64,000 bases of DNA from an uncultured Pseudobutyrivibrio sp. (GTDB taxonomy: Bacteria > Bacillota > Clostridia > Lachnospirales > Lachnospiraceae): the NCBI GenBank assembly GCA_900546435.1, contig URCQ01000012.1, forward strand, positions 1-64,000. The letters run 5' to 3'. A program made the position numbers and the translations under genes. This document shows, one piece after another, positions 45,143 to 53,888 of this stretch (the first letter of the stretch is position 1; each line of letters starts with the position of its first letter). The notes under the pieces are model-generated. The model had not been told where the DNA came from, did not search any database, and saw nothing but the letters and a program-made list of their open reading frames with translations.

Positions 45143-46063
45143 ATGAATAACAAGTTAGAAGTAATAGGAATTGATCACGGCTGGTCAATGATGAAAACCG
45201 TAACTCAGGTATTTGTCACAGGGGTAAAGGAGATTACAACTACTCCGGCACTTTTTGGAGATGTTCTTGAGTACGACGGTAAGTATTACAAGATTGGAAC
45301 AGTAAGGCAGGAAGTGAAAGATACAAAGGTTGAAGATGACAGCTTTTATCTTTTGACACTGGCAGCAGTCGCAAAGGAATTGAAGAAAAGAGGATTGTCA
45401 GATGCAAAGGTATTTCTTGCAGTAGGACTTCCACTTACCCGATTTGGAGCAGAGAGAAATAACTTTATTAAATACCTGACCAAGAATAAGCGTGTTGATT
45501 TCAGATATGAAAATGAAGCATACCATATTGAGATTGACGATGTGGCGGTATTCCCACAGTGCTATGCGGCAGTGGTTGACAAGATACCGACTATGGCAAA
45601 GAAAACGCTGGTTGTTGATATCGGTAGCTGGACAATAGATATTATGCCCGTGATTAACAAGTCACCGGACGAATCAAAGTGTGTTACCGTGCCGAGAGGA
45701 CTTATTACCTGTATGCGTTCTATCAATGAGCAGTGTGTAAGACAGCTCAACGGGGAAGTTGATGAAACAGAAATCCAGAATATTATGCGATATGGCAGGT
45801 CTGATATAGATGATGAATACCTTGCGATTATCAAGGCTGAGATAGAGGACTTTGTTGAAAAGGTATATAACTCAATCCGTGAGTTTAGTTATAACCTTAA
45901 AACTACACCGATTGTATTTGTAGGTGGCGGGGCAGTGGTAATGAAGAATTTCAGCAATCACGAAGCAAAGAATATCTCTTATATCCTTGATGTAAAGGCA
46001 AATGCCAGAGGATATGAACAGCTTGCCATTATGGGACTGAAAACTGCTAAGAGACTTGCATAG
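45143..46063 (+). CDS. parM: ParM/StbA-like actin-family segregation ATPase
   Basis: A 306-residue actin-like protein. IGIDHGWSMMKT is the phosphate-1 loop, VVDIGSWTIDIM is phosphate-2, and VFVGGGAVVMK is the adenosine motif. ParM filaments push replicated plasmids apart; conjugative elements that replicate as circles also carry them. The start is ATG 45143 behind GGAGG. The downstream gene looks like its DNA-binding partner. Confidence 0.88.
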   Translation: MNNKLEVIGIDHGWSMMKTVTQVFVTGVKEITTTPALFGDVLEYDGKYYKIGTVRQEVKDTKVEDDSFYLLTLAAVAKELKKRGLSDAKVFLAVGLPLTRFGAERNNFIKYLTKNKRVDFRYENEAYHIEIDDVAVFPQCYAAVVDKIPTMAKKTLVVDIGSWTIDIMPVINKSPDESKCVTVPRGLITCMRSINEQCVRQLNGEVDETEIQNIMRYGRSDIDDEYLAIIKAEIEDFVEKVYNSIREFSYNLKTTPIVFVGGGAVVMKNFSNHEAKNISYILDVKANARGYEQLAIMGLKTAKRLA

Positions 46064-46074
46064 GGGGTAGTCAT

Positions 46075-46515
46075 ATGGCACGAAGGCATATTATGGAGAG
46101 CACATTCCGACTGAATCTGCTCAATCCTCAACACGCTAAAATCAATGAGGTCATAAAGGGGCTTAATCCAAAGATATATAAGTCAAAGAATCAGTTCCTG
46201 ATTGAAGCCTGTGAGTTTTATATTGACCACTATGGAGAGGATGATATTCCCTCCAAAGAGGAAAAGAGATATGAACAGTTTGTAACGAGGGACGAGATAG
46301 AAAAGATAAAAAAGGAAATTGAGTATTCTGCAATGAGTGAGGCAAGAAAAGAGGTCATTTCTTTACTTGGGGGAGCTTTGGCGGGAGTGAAGAACAGCCA
46401 GCCGGTAGTGATTGCAAACCCACAGGAAGATATGGAAGAACAGCCGGAAGAAGATGTTATGAATGATTCAGATGTTGCAGGATTGGCAATGGGATGGATG
46501 TTGAAAGGAGATTGA
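46075..46515 (+). CDS. ParR-like ribbon-helix-helix protein
   Basis: A 146-residue protein starting 12 bases after parM. The N-terminus STFRLNLLNPQHAKINEVIKGLNPKIYKSKNQFLIEACEFYI fits a ribbon-helix-helix DNA-binding fold. The middle is charged and helical and the end acidic (EDMEEQPEEDV). Position and fold pattern suggest the ParR adaptor that links ParM to a centromere. The call is inferred; no parC repeats were located upstream. Confidence 0.6.
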   Translation: MARRHIMESTFRLNLLNPQHAKINEVIKGLNPKIYKSKNQFLIEACEFYIDHYGEDDIPSKEEKRYEQFVTRDEIEKIKKEIEYSAMSEARKEVISLLGGALAGVKNSQPVVIANPQEDMEEQPEEDVMNDSDVAGLAMGWMLKGD

Positions 46516-46520
46516 TTATT

Positions 46521-46694
46521 ATGAGAAGAATTGCAGGAGCCGTAGGAACCGCTGTTTTACAGATACTCAAGTGGATGCTGAAAATTGTTCTTGGAGCATT
46601 AAAGCTGTTCTTGGGACTTGTCAGGTTAGTTCTTCTTCTATTCTGTCTGATAGCAAGAGTATTTCTTTCATTCGTAAGAATGGGAACATTTTGA
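46521..46694 (+). CDS. Small hydrophobic membrane protein
   Basis: 57 residues, mostly one or two membrane helices (AVLQILKWMLKIVLGALKLF, LVRLVLLLFCLIARVFL) with scattered Arg/Lys on one face. AAAGGAG precedes ATG at about 10 bases. Unrecognised. Confidence 0.6.
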   Translation: MRRIAGAVGTAVLQILKWMLKIVLGALKLFLGLVRLVLLLFCLIARVFLSFVRMGTF

Positions 46695-46708
46695 GGGGAG
46701 GTGAGACT

Positions 46709-46792
46709 ATGGAGGTAAAAGGCTTCTTTCCTGCTTACAGGAAAAACAGAAGACTTGTGAAGTATTTCTTTAAATTTAAGAAATTGTTATAA
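46709..46792 (+). CDS. 27-residue basic small protein
   Basis: MEVKGFFPAYRKNRRLVK followed by YFFKFKKLL. Strong GGGGAGGTGAG site. Rich in Lys, Arg and Phe. Unrecognised; kept because of the ribosome site and the tight spacing (14 bases) after the membrane protein. Confidence 0.45.
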   Translation: MEVKGFFPAYRKNRRLVKYFFKFKKLL

Positions 46793-46878
46793 TCAAGGAG
46801 GTTAAAATGCACAGAATACGGGATTGTCCGGAATGAGCTGACGGGTATATCAAAGAGAAAATAAAAACGATCAACCTT

Positions 46879-46922
46879 GCGGGGGAATGTAAGCCAATGA
46901 CTTATGTTCCCCCGCTTTTTTT
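46879..46922 (+). terminator. Strong intrinsic terminator upstream of the DUF5688 gene
   Basis: A GCGGGGGAA / TTCCCCCGC stem with an inner TAAG/CTTA stem, then seven T. It separates the ParM module from the following operon. It lies only 20 bases before the next start codon, so it could also control read-through. Confidence 0.9.
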
Positions 46923-46941
46923 ATTTGGAGGATAAGCAGAT

Positions 46942-47940
46942 ATGATGAATTATGAGATTTTTAAGGAAGTAGTAAAAGAAAAGTTTATGGACTATATGCC
47001 CGACAGTTTTAAAGGTATGGAGCTTATAGTTAGACCTGCGGAAAAGGTAAATATGACATATGATGCTATCAATATTAGAGGGGAAGATACTACTATTTCT
47101 CCTACTATTTATATCAACGATATGTATGAGAAATATCAGAGCTGTGGTGATCTGGAGGAAACACTGATGGCGGCATGTGACCTTATGGCAATGGAGTTTG
47201 CAAAGACACCGCAAGTTGTTGATGTTGACAGCTTATACAAAGATGCAGATGAAAAGGTAGTATTCCAGCTTATCAATACGGAACAGAACAAGTCATTTCT
47301 GGAGCAGGTGCCACATAGAGAATTTCAGGATCTTTCCATTATCTATAAACTTGTGGTAAATGCGGATACTGAAAGTATTCAGAGTATAAAGGTTACGAAC
47401 AGCCTTGCGGAAAGACTTGGAATGAATGAGGAGCAGCTTTTTAAATATGCGGCTGAGAACACAAGAAGAATCTTACCGCCAAGAATAAGAAATATGAATG
47501 ATGTTATGAAAGAGATGTTTTTAAGTGACGGGATGCCGGAGGAGATAGCAGAGATGATGATCAGGGAAGTTCCACCGGAGCAGACTCTGTGGATAATCTC
47601 CAATAACAGGGGAATTGACGGTGCAGTATCAATGCTTTATGAGAATGAGCTTCACGAACTGGCAGAAAACCTTGAAAGTGATCTGTATATCCTGCCTTCA
47701 AGTGTGCACGAAGTTCTTGCGGTGTCTACTGAGCTGACCGAACCGGAGGAGCTTGCACAGATGGTGGCAGAGGTGAATATGCAGAAGGTGGCATTGGAAG
47801 AACGACTTTCCAATCAGGTGTATCACTATGATAAAGATTTAAGGAAACTCACACTTGCAACGGATACACCGAACAAGAGACTGGACGGTATCGTGGCAGA
47901 GCCGCAGCTTGTATATGACGCAAAGGAAAAGGCGAGATAG
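46942..47940 (+). CDS. DUF5688 family protein
   Basis: A 332-residue protein of the type found in Firmicutes conjugative elements beside relaxase genes. NYEIFKEVVKEKF near the N-terminus and the long helical region ERLGMNEEQLFKYAAENTRRILPP are family-like. Function unknown, no membrane segment. TTTGGAGGAT precedes ATG. First gene after the terminator. Confidence 0.75.
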   Translation: MMNYEIFKEVVKEKFMDYMPDSFKGMELIVRPAEKVNMTYDAINIRGEDTTISPTIYINDMYEKYQSCGDLEETLMAACDLMAMEFAKTPQVVDVDSLYKDADEKVVFQLINTEQNKSFLEQVPHREFQDLSIIYKLVVNADTESIQSIKVTNSLAERLGMNEEQLFKYAAENTRRILPPRIRNMNDVMKEMFLSDGMPEEIAEMMIREVPPEQTLWIISNNRGIDGAVSMLYENELHELAENLESDLYILPSSVHEVLAVSTELTEPEELAQMVAEVNMQKVALEERLSNQVYHYDKDLRKLTLATDTPNKRLDGIVAEPQLVYDAKEKAR

Positions 47941-47949
47941 GAGGCAGTT

Positions 47950-48078
47950 ATGGAGCAGGAACTTACCGTAGAAGAACTGATTGCTCTTGTAAACAGCCAG
48001 AAAGGTGACTTTATTATCCGTATTGAGTTTGGAGAGGAGGCGGATTCCTGTGACAGAGAAGAACGACTTCAAACTTGA
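47950..48078 (+). CDS. Small acidic protein (42 residues)
   Basis: MEQELTVEELIALVNSQKGD, then an acidic end. TAGGAGG sits 7 bases upstream. Its last 29 bases overlap the start of the RadC-like gene, suggesting translational coupling. Unrecognised. Confidence 0.5.
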   Translation: MEQELTVEELIALVNSQKGDFIIRIEFGEEADSCDREERLQT

Positions 48079-48589
48079 TGTTGTATCCATAAGGCTTGTA
48101 AAGGAGGCTCCGATTTATTCGGAGCAGTCCTTTAACAAGCCGGAAGAAGTAGCTGCCGTAATGGGAGAATGTATGTGCCAGTTCGACAGGGAAGTGGTGT
48201 GTGTTGTAAATCTCAGCTCCGACCTAAAGCCTATTAATGTGCATTTTGCAAGTGTGGGTTCGTTGAATGAAGCAATGGCACACCCAAGAGAATTATTTAA
48301 GTCAAGTATTTTAAGTAATGCTGCCAGTATGATGTTGATCCACTGCCACCCGTCGGGAAATATATTTCCCAGCAAGGCAGACACGATGATGACGGACCGT
48401 ATGAATAAGCTGTGTGAGCTTATTGGAATCCCTCTTTTGGATCATATCATCGTGGGAGGGGATAACCGTGCCTTCTTCAGTTTCAAGGAAAAGGGAATGA
48501 TTGATAATCCAAGAATTACACTCAGTACGGATTACAGGAACCTTGATATTAAGTCACCGCTTGTGGCAGAGCAGGGAAAGGCAAGGTGA
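48050..48589 (+). CDS. RadC-like JAB domain protein
   Basis: A 179-residue protein with the JAB/MPN metal motif LIHCHPSGNIFPSKAD and downstream HIIVGGD. Mobile elements often carry such proteins; the DNA-repair role once given to RadC is doubtful. The start is GTG 48050, behind GAGAGGAGG. Confidence 0.85.
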   Translation: MTEKNDFKLDVVSIRLVKEAPIYSEQSFNKPEEVAAVMGECMCQFDREVVCVVNLSSDLKPINVHFASVGSLNEAMAHPRELFKSSILSNAASMMLIHCHPSGNIFPSKADTMMTDRMNKLCELIGIPLLDHIIVGGDNRAFFSFKEKGMIDNPRITLSTDYRNLDIKSPLVAEQGKAR

Positions 48590-48593
48590 GAGT

Positions 48594-49577
48594 ATGGAAG
48601 GAAGATTTACAGAGGAGGAACTTGCCATAGCAAAGAGCGTAGATCTTTGTGCCGTTGCAGAAAGTCTCGGTTATACCGTAAAGAGGATTGGAAAATATCA
48701 CACCTTAAAGGAAATGGACTCAATCCGTATCTATGACAGAAGCCACTGGTACAGATGGTCAAGGCAGTTTGATAAGGGAAATAATGGCGGCTCACAGATA
48801 GATTTCCTCCGTGTATTTGGCGGAATGAGTGTAAAAGAGGCTGTATTCTGGCTCTTGGATTTTGCCGGATACCGGAGAATTGAAAGCACGGGAAAGCAGC
48901 CGCTTGTTCATCAGGTCACAAAGAAACAGCCACAGGAAAGAAAGCCTTTTGTGCTTCCGCAGCCAGCAGGGGATAATTCCTACCTGATATCCTATCTTAA
49001 CAATGAGCGTGGAATCAGTAAGGCAGTGATAGAACTGTTTTTAAAGGAAAATCTCATATATGAGAGCAGGCATTATCACAATATTGTCTTTAAAGGAAAT
49101 GACAAGAATGGAGTAACCAGATTTGCAAGTATGCGTGGTGTATTTGATAAACAGGGAAAACCATTCAAGTGTGATGTGGAGGGGAATGATAAGAACTATG
49201 GATTTAATGTGGTGAATGTAAACAGTACAGAGCTTGTTGTATTCGAGGCAGCAATCGACCTTATGAGCTATGTGGATATATTTGCCGACCATGAATCAAA
49301 TAAGCTGGCTCTTGGAATGCTTGCAGATGCCCCGCTTGCAACTTTTCTCAGGGAACACCCACAGATTTCTTTTATCCGTTTCTGCCTTGATGGGGATTCA
49401 CCGGGCAGGAAAGCAGCCGCAGAACTTATGGGAAAATACTATGGACTGGGCTATGAGGTTGAGGACTGTCCGCCACCAGCAGGCTATAAGGATTACAATG
49501 AATGGCTTGTTGCAACAAAACTTAATCTTGCAGATCAGAAAAAGGAGCAGATGACCATAGCCGGACAGTGCCATTAA
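48594..49577 (+). CDS. DUF3991/TOPRIM primase-like protein
   Basis: A 327-residue protein with an N-terminal DUF3991-like part (VDLCAVAESLGYTVKRIGKYHTLKEMDSIRIYDRSHWYRWS, then GGSQIDFLRVFGG) and a C-terminal TOPRIM fold: VVFEAAIDLMSY (Glu) and FCLDGDSPGRKAA (DxD). It is likely a primase-type protein for element replication or for priming the transferred strand. A second protein of the same family is in the inner element at 60021. Confidence 0.85.
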   Translation: MEGRFTEEELAIAKSVDLCAVAESLGYTVKRIGKYHTLKEMDSIRIYDRSHWYRWSRQFDKGNNGGSQIDFLRVFGGMSVKEAVFWLLDFAGYRRIESTGKQPLVHQVTKKQPQERKPFVLPQPAGDNSYLISYLNNERGISKAVIELFLKENLIYESRHYHNIVFKGNDKNGVTRFASMRGVFDKQGKPFKCDVEGNDKNYGFNVVNVNSTELVVFEAAIDLMSYVDIFADHESNKLALGMLADAPLATFLREHPQISFIRFCLDGDSPGRKAAAELMGKYYGLGYEVEDCPPPAGYKDYNEWLVATKLNLADQKKEQMTIAGQCH

Positions 49578-49797
49578 AAAGTGGTGGTAAAAAGCAGTGG
49601 TTTTTACGGAAGATGGTGGAACAAAGCGGTGGTTTTTTCAAAAAGTGATAGAACAAAGTACCACCACTTTCCGATGCTGTTTTTTCCTATGAATATAAAT
49701 TATAAAAAGTGGTGGCATAAAGCGGTGGTTTTTACCGGAAATGGTGGAACAAAGCGGTGGTTTTATTCAAAAGTGGTGGAACAAAGTGCCACCACTC
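49578..49797. repeat. GTGG-rich iteron block, two 90-bp triplets
   Basis: Two near-identical blocks (49578-49670 and 49706-49797). Each starts AAAGTGGTGG and ends CCACCACT(C/T)T, so each can fold on itself. Inside, units of about 31-33 bp with core GGTGGAACAAAGCGGTGG repeat three times per block. Iterons beside mob genes are typical of a replication origin or oriT accessory region. Confidence 0.88.
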
Positions 49798-49814
49798 TAT
49801 ATTTGGCAGGGGTA

Positions 49815-49903
49815 TTAGGGGAATGTTCCCCTAACTAGATGGCATTAGGACAGAGATGTCTCTAATGCGTATCTAGCAGTCGCCGGGGACTTACCGGTGA
49901 CTG
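49815..49903. other. Three abutting hairpins: candidate oriT / single-strand origin
   Basis: Hairpin 1 is 49815-49834, a perfect 9-bp stem TTAGGGGAA / TTCCCCTAA. Hairpin 2 is 49835-49876, CTAGAT...GCATTAG / CTAATGC...ATCTAG. Hairpin 3 is 49877-49903, CAGTCGCCGG / CCGGTGACTG. They touch with no spacer bases. They lie between the iterons and the mobC-relaxase genes, the usual place of oriT. The nick site is not identified. Confidence 0.7.
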
Positions 49904-49947
49904 GAGCCATAGTGAATATCTACGAAACACGGATAAGGAGGTGCAAG

Positions 49948-50478
49948 GTGGCAGAGAACAGGGAAATAACACTTTTTTCAGAACCAGAGGAACTGATTGC
50001 CTGGGCAGAAGTATATGATAAGCAAATCAACCCTTCGATAGAAGATGCTGCACTTCTTCTTAATTATATGGAAGGACATGATTATGCAATCGGAATGGAT
50101 GCAGAGGGGAAGATGTACAGACAGGATATGGCAGAGGAAAACGGTGAGATAGAGCCATTTCCGATAGATGATGTGATTGATAAGGTGTGTGAGTGGAATT
50201 ATGATCTGATACTTCACGCAGAGGCAAAGAAAGATGATCCGAAAGATTTTCAGGAATATTGCGAATTTCAGAAAAAGTATGACAGTTTAAAGGCAGATGA
50301 GAGGGTGTTAGACCGATTATTTGATAAAACCAGTCATGCAAAGGAGATTGATGCTGTTGCAACGGCACTGGTGGAAGCGTTTATCAGTAATCTGGAGGGC
50401 AAGGGTGATTTGGAAAAGGCGGCAGCCACGATAGCACAAGGAATAAAGGATTACAGTACAGATAAGAGGGGAAGGTGA
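49948..50478 (+). CDS. Hypothetical protein of the mobilization operon
   Basis: 176 residues, acidic, mostly helical (EITLFSEPEELIAWAEVYDKQINPSIEDAALLLNYMEGHDYAIG). GTG start at 49948 behind AAGGAGG. It ends 4 bases before mobC, so it belongs to the mob operon. No family recognised; an accessory relaxosome role is possible from position only. Confidence 0.7.
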   Translation: MAENREITLFSEPEELIAWAEVYDKQINPSIEDAALLLNYMEGHDYAIGMDAEGKMYRQDMAEENGEIEPFPIDDVIDKVCEWNYDLILHAEAKKDDPKDFQEYCEFQKKYDSLKADERVLDRLFDKTSHAKEIDAVATALVEAFISNLEGKGDLEKAAATIAQGIKDYSTDKRGR

Positions 50479-50482
50479 GCGT

Positions 50483-50815
50483 ATGGCAGATAAAATCCAC
50501 TGTATCAGGAAAACGCTCCGTCTTATGCCGCAGGAGGCAGAAATGCTTGCAAAAAAGGCAGGGGAGAGCGGAATGTGTGAAGCAGATTATTTAAGACTGC
50601 TCATCAGCCAGAAACCGAATGATTACCCGGAAGTCAGGGAACTCTTAAAAGAGCTTATCAATGAAGTGAACCGTATTGGAATCAATATCAATCAGATCGT
50701 ATTCAATAACAATGCAGGACTTTATTCCAAAGAGGATAAAACACAGCTTGTTGCCTATATGCGTAAACTGAACAAGAAAGTAAATGAGGCGGTGGTGCAG
50801 ATTGGCAATCAGTAA
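50483..50815 (+). CDS. mobC: MobC-like relaxosome accessory protein
   Basis: A 110-residue protein: an N-terminal ribbon-helix-helix-like part (KTLRLMPQEAEMLAKKAGESGMCEADYLRLLI) and the MobC motif ELINEVNRIGININQIVFNNN. It binds near oriT and helps the relaxase open the strands. It overlaps the relaxase start by 14 bases. Confidence 0.9.
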   Translation: MADKIHCIRKTLRLMPQEAEMLAKKAGESGMCEADYLRLLISQKPNDYPEVRELLKELINEVNRIGININQIVFNNNAGLYSKEDKTQLVAYMRKLNKKVNEAVVQIGNQ

Positions 50816-52250
50816 AATCCTTAATATGAAAGATTGTGGCGGGCATTTTCACGGAAAACATTTAAAGCGGGCACTTGATTATGTGATGAACCCGGACAAA
50901 ACACAGGATGGCAGACTGGTGGGTGCAATAAACTGTCAGGTCGATACCGCATTTGAGCAGATGAAGGAAACCAAGCGTAATTTTGGAAAAATTGATAAGC
51001 GTCAGGGGTATCATATCATACTTTCCTTTAAGGAAAATGAGGTAAATCCGGATACGGCATTTGAAATTACACAGAAATTTGTGGAGGAATATCTTGGTAA
51101 GTCATACGAAGCGGTGTTTGTGGTACACGATAATACAGCCCATGTTCATTCCCATATCGTATTTAACAGCGTGAGTTTTGTGGACGGTAAAAAGTACCGT
51201 TACGAAAAAGGGGACTGGGCAAAGTATATCCAGCCTATCACGAACAGGCTGTGTCAGGAATATGGACTCTCCATTATTGATGTGGATGATGAGAAAAAGG
51301 AGAGGCAGCACGAAAGCTATAAGGAATGGAGTGAGTACAGGGAGGGTAATTTTGTATGGTCCGATATGATAAAAAGAGACTTGGATGCCTGTATTTTGCA
51401 GGCGAAGGACTATGAGGAATTTCTCGAACTGCTGTCTGAAAAGGGATATCAGATAAAGCAGGGAAAACATCTGGCAATCAAGCCACAGGGTATGACAAGG
51501 TTCAGAAGGTGCAAATCTCTTGGGGATATGTATTGTGAGGAAGCAATCCGGGACAGGATTGTAAAAGAGGATATTGCGTTTTATAAGAGTAAACAGGATA
51601 TACCGAAAGTTTCCATTGTAAAGTGCAGAGTTAAAAGATACCGCAGGGCAGGCTTGTCAGGACTTCAGAAAAAGCATTATGCGAAGCTGTACCGGGTGGG
51701 AAAACTCAAAAAAAGACCATACAGTCAGGTATGGAAGTACAGGGAGGATATCCGTAAAATGCACAAGCTGCAGGAACAGTATTTGTTCCTTGCAAGGCAT
51801 AATATCCATTCAGCAGAAGAACTTGTGGGGACGATAGCTTCTCTTACGGATAAGAAAAAAGAGACTTCGGCAGAAAAGAGCCGGATTTATAAAGCAAGGG
51901 AAAGGAGCATGGAACTTTTTACTGCGGCTGATGAGATGGAAAACTTAAAGCCAGCAGAGCAGTCATACAGGCTTGGAGATATCTTCTTTGAAGATGAGCA
52001 TAGGAAGTGGGTGGCACTGGAGCAGGAATTACAGGCACAGGGATATTCGCTTGAGGAAGTGCAGGCTTTAAGAAGACATTACAAAGAGGAGTATTCAGAA
52101 GTGTGTGCGAGAGAAAAGGTTGTATGCAGGGAACTGAATACGGGTAAGGCAATATTAAACAGCATGATTCCGGACAGTATTTCAGATGGAAGAAAGACCG
52201 AATACAACAGAGAGATTATAAGAGACAGAAAAGAGCAGCCAGTAAGATAG
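50802..52250 (+). CDS. Relaxase/mobilization nuclease (MobA/VirD2, MOBP type)
   Basis: A 482-residue relaxase that nicks oriT and leads the strand into the recipient. RQGYHIILSF and the metal triad block AHVHSHIVFNSV are visible in the N-terminal 130 residues. The rest is a long basic helical region. The start is taken as TTG 50802 overlapping mobC, with a GAGG-rich site upstream; the nearest ATG (50826) would trim 8 residues. Confidence 0.9.
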   Translation: MAISKILNMKDCGGHFHGKHLKRALDYVMNPDKTQDGRLVGAINCQVDTAFEQMKETKRNFGKIDKRQGYHIILSFKENEVNPDTAFEITQKFVEEYLGKSYEAVFVVHDNTAHVHSHIVFNSVSFVDGKKYRYEKGDWAKYIQPITNRLCQEYGLSIIDVDDEKKERQHESYKEWSEYREGNFVWSDMIKRDLDACILQAKDYEEFLELLSEKGYQIKQGKHLAIKPQGMTRFRRCKSLGDMYCEEAIRDRIVKEDIAFYKSKQDIPKVSIVKCRVKRYRRAGLSGLQKKHYAKLYRVGKLKKRPYSQVWKYREDIRKMHKLQEQYLFLARHNIHSAEELVGTIASLTDKKKETSAEKSRIYKARERSMELFTAADEMENLKPAEQSYRLGDIFFEDEHRKWVALEQELQAQGYSLEEVQALRRHYKEEYSEVCAREKVVCRELNTGKAILNSMIPDSISDGRKTEYNREIIRDRKEQPVR

Positions 52251-52261
52251 GCTGTTTTTTT
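52235..52261 (+). terminator. Terminator overlapping the relaxase stop
   Basis: A CAGCC / GGCTG stem with a 9-base loop is followed by seven T. It overlaps the relaxase stop codon at 52248-52250. It could attenuate the genes that follow. Confidence 0.6.
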
Positions 52262-52280
52262 ACGCAGTTAGGAGGAGCAT

Positions 52281-53474
52281 ATGGAACAAAATCTGAATGA
52301 CAAGCCGTTAAGCAATATGCAGATTGCCAGATATATTGAGTCATTGAGAAAAGAAATGAATTTCGATGATGAGGTGTACGGGCTTGTAAAAAGTGATCTT
52401 GAGGATGGACTTACGCAGGAGCAGACGGAAAAGTATTTGGATAAGAATTTTAACATCGGACAGATGAGAGTGTTATCGGAAGGTCTGCATAAGGGGATTC
52501 CGGAGGAACTTTTTAATATCCTTCACAATAATAAGCTCTCCGGCAATCAGATGAAGGTATCACTGGAATTTTATGAAAAGGGAGTTCCGGTTGAAACCAT
52601 ACAGGAAGCTGTGGCAAGGGGAGAGAAGCCCGTTGTGATGAGAAGATTATATGAAGAAGTTCTGGCACAGCTTTCAAAGGCTGCGGAGCAGTATACGCAG
52701 GACTCAGAGTATGTGAAAGAACTGATTGCACAGATGGAAATGGTAGTGGAGAAAATCAACTATCAGGAGGAAAGATACGATGCCCTTAATAAAAAATTAT
52801 CCGATGTTGAAGTATTAAAGGAAGATAAGGAAGTCACGGAAAGGCTTGTAAAGGAAAATGAGGACAAGGATGGAATTATCAGCCATCAGCAGGATGAACT
52901 TAATAAGGCAAGCAGCACGATTGCAAGATTAAGAGATAGCATTGAGCATAAGGACAAGGAGATGGAGCGTATGAGAGACAGGATAGAATCTCTTGAGGAT
53001 AAGATTATGAGTGCGGCATCTGATGATCAGAAGGTTGCGGAAAAAGAGGAAAAGGCTGGACCGTCAGAGGTTTTGGCAGCTACTGATAATAAGGAAACAG
53101 TGAAAACACTTGCAGATTCACAGGCAGTGCCACCTATGTACAATGGAATACCCGTGTATTATCAGATACCTGTTACGGACTCTGCCGGGCGTGTAATCCA
53201 GCATCTTCCAGTTGAGCGTACAGAAAGAAAATCAAATGGTGGTATTGCGGCACTTTTTGCCAGACTTTCATTTAAAAAGAAGTCAAGAGCCGACATTGTA
53301 AAGCTGGTTGCAAGCGGTGATCTTGTGCCTGCACAGCTTGTCCAGATAAAAAGTGCCATAGAAAAGGGACTGACAGAAGGGCAGCTTGTGGAACTTATCA
53401 ATAATAATGTCTCAGCAGAAAAGATGAAAGAGATTATTGAGATTGCCGTGCTTGAAAACAGTATGGCAGGTTAG
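52281..53474 (+). CDS. Hypothetical coiled-coil protein of the conjugative element
   Basis: 397 residues. N-terminal helical motif repeats of about 20 residues (QMRVLSEGLHKGIPEELF, QMKVSLEFYEKGVPVETI) recur near the C-terminus (QLVQIKSAIEKGLTEGQLVELI). The centre (about 160-250) is a strong coiled coil, followed by a Pro-rich stretch and a basic patch. No enzyme motif. Likely structural or regulatory within the mob/transfer operon. Confidence 0.65.
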   Translation: MEQNLNDKPLSNMQIARYIESLRKEMNFDDEVYGLVKSDLEDGLTQEQTEKYLDKNFNIGQMRVLSEGLHKGIPEELFNILHNNKLSGNQMKVSLEFYEKGVPVETIQEAVARGEKPVVMRRLYEEVLAQLSKAAEQYTQDSEYVKELIAQMEMVVEKINYQEERYDALNKKLSDVEVLKEDKEVTERLVKENEDKDGIISHQQDELNKASSTIARLRDSIEHKDKEMERMRDRIESLEDKIMSAASDDQKVAEKEEKAGPSEVLAATDNKETVKTLADSQAVPPMYNGIPVYYQIPVTDSAGRVIQHLPVERTERKSNGGIAALFARLSFKKKSRADIVKLVASGDLVPAQLVQIKSAIEKGLTEGQLVELINNNVSAEKMKEIIEIAVLENSMAG

Positions 53475-53483
53475 GAGGTACTT

Positions 53484-53888
53484 ATGAATTTAGCAGTAGT
53501 CAATGAGGCGGTAACAGGGATGAACGGTGTAGAACACGAGTTCACGGAAGAAGAAAAAAACTTTGTGGTGCAGTTTGCTTTCCGAAGCGGCAGTAAGGAA
53601 GATACGATTTCCCTGATCGAAGCTCTGGCACATTCCACGGATAAGGTACAGTCCGAGGAGATTATGGTCACATACAGGTCAAAGTACGATATAAAGCCTG
53701 CGTGGGTGGAACAGGTCGAAAACCTGCTTGTGGCACTTGAGATGTACCGGATAGAGGAGGAAAAAGCAATCAGTCATCTGTCTGATATTTTAACAGCATA
53801 TGGTATTGATGTTTCAGCAGAGGAAATCCGCAGTACAAAGGCGGAAGAAATAAGGACAACAATAAGAGAGAAAGCGGAGGTGCGATAA
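53484..53888 (+). CDS. Hypothetical protein
   Basis: 134 residues, helical and acidic, with KKNFVVQFAFRSGSKEDTISLIEALAHSTDK-like text. TTAGGAGG precedes ATG. Its stop overlaps the next ATG by one base. Not recognised. Confidence 0.65.
   Translation: MNLAVVNEAVTGMNGVEHEFTEEEKNFVVQFAFRSGSKEDTISLIEALAHSTDKVQSEEIMVTYRSKYDIKPAWVEQVENLLVALEMYRIEEEKAISHLSDILTAYGIDVSAEEIRSTKAEEIRTTIREKAEVR

Noticed and set aside
46807..46833. Eight-codon ORF after AAGGAGG at 46798
   Set aside because: It is very short and not linked to a structure that would make it a convincing leader peptide, although the ribosome site is good.
49581..49838. 85-codon open frame through the GTGG repeats
   Set aside because: It starts at a non-ATG codon without a ribosome site and merely translates the iterons; the DNA-level repeats and hairpins explain the region better.
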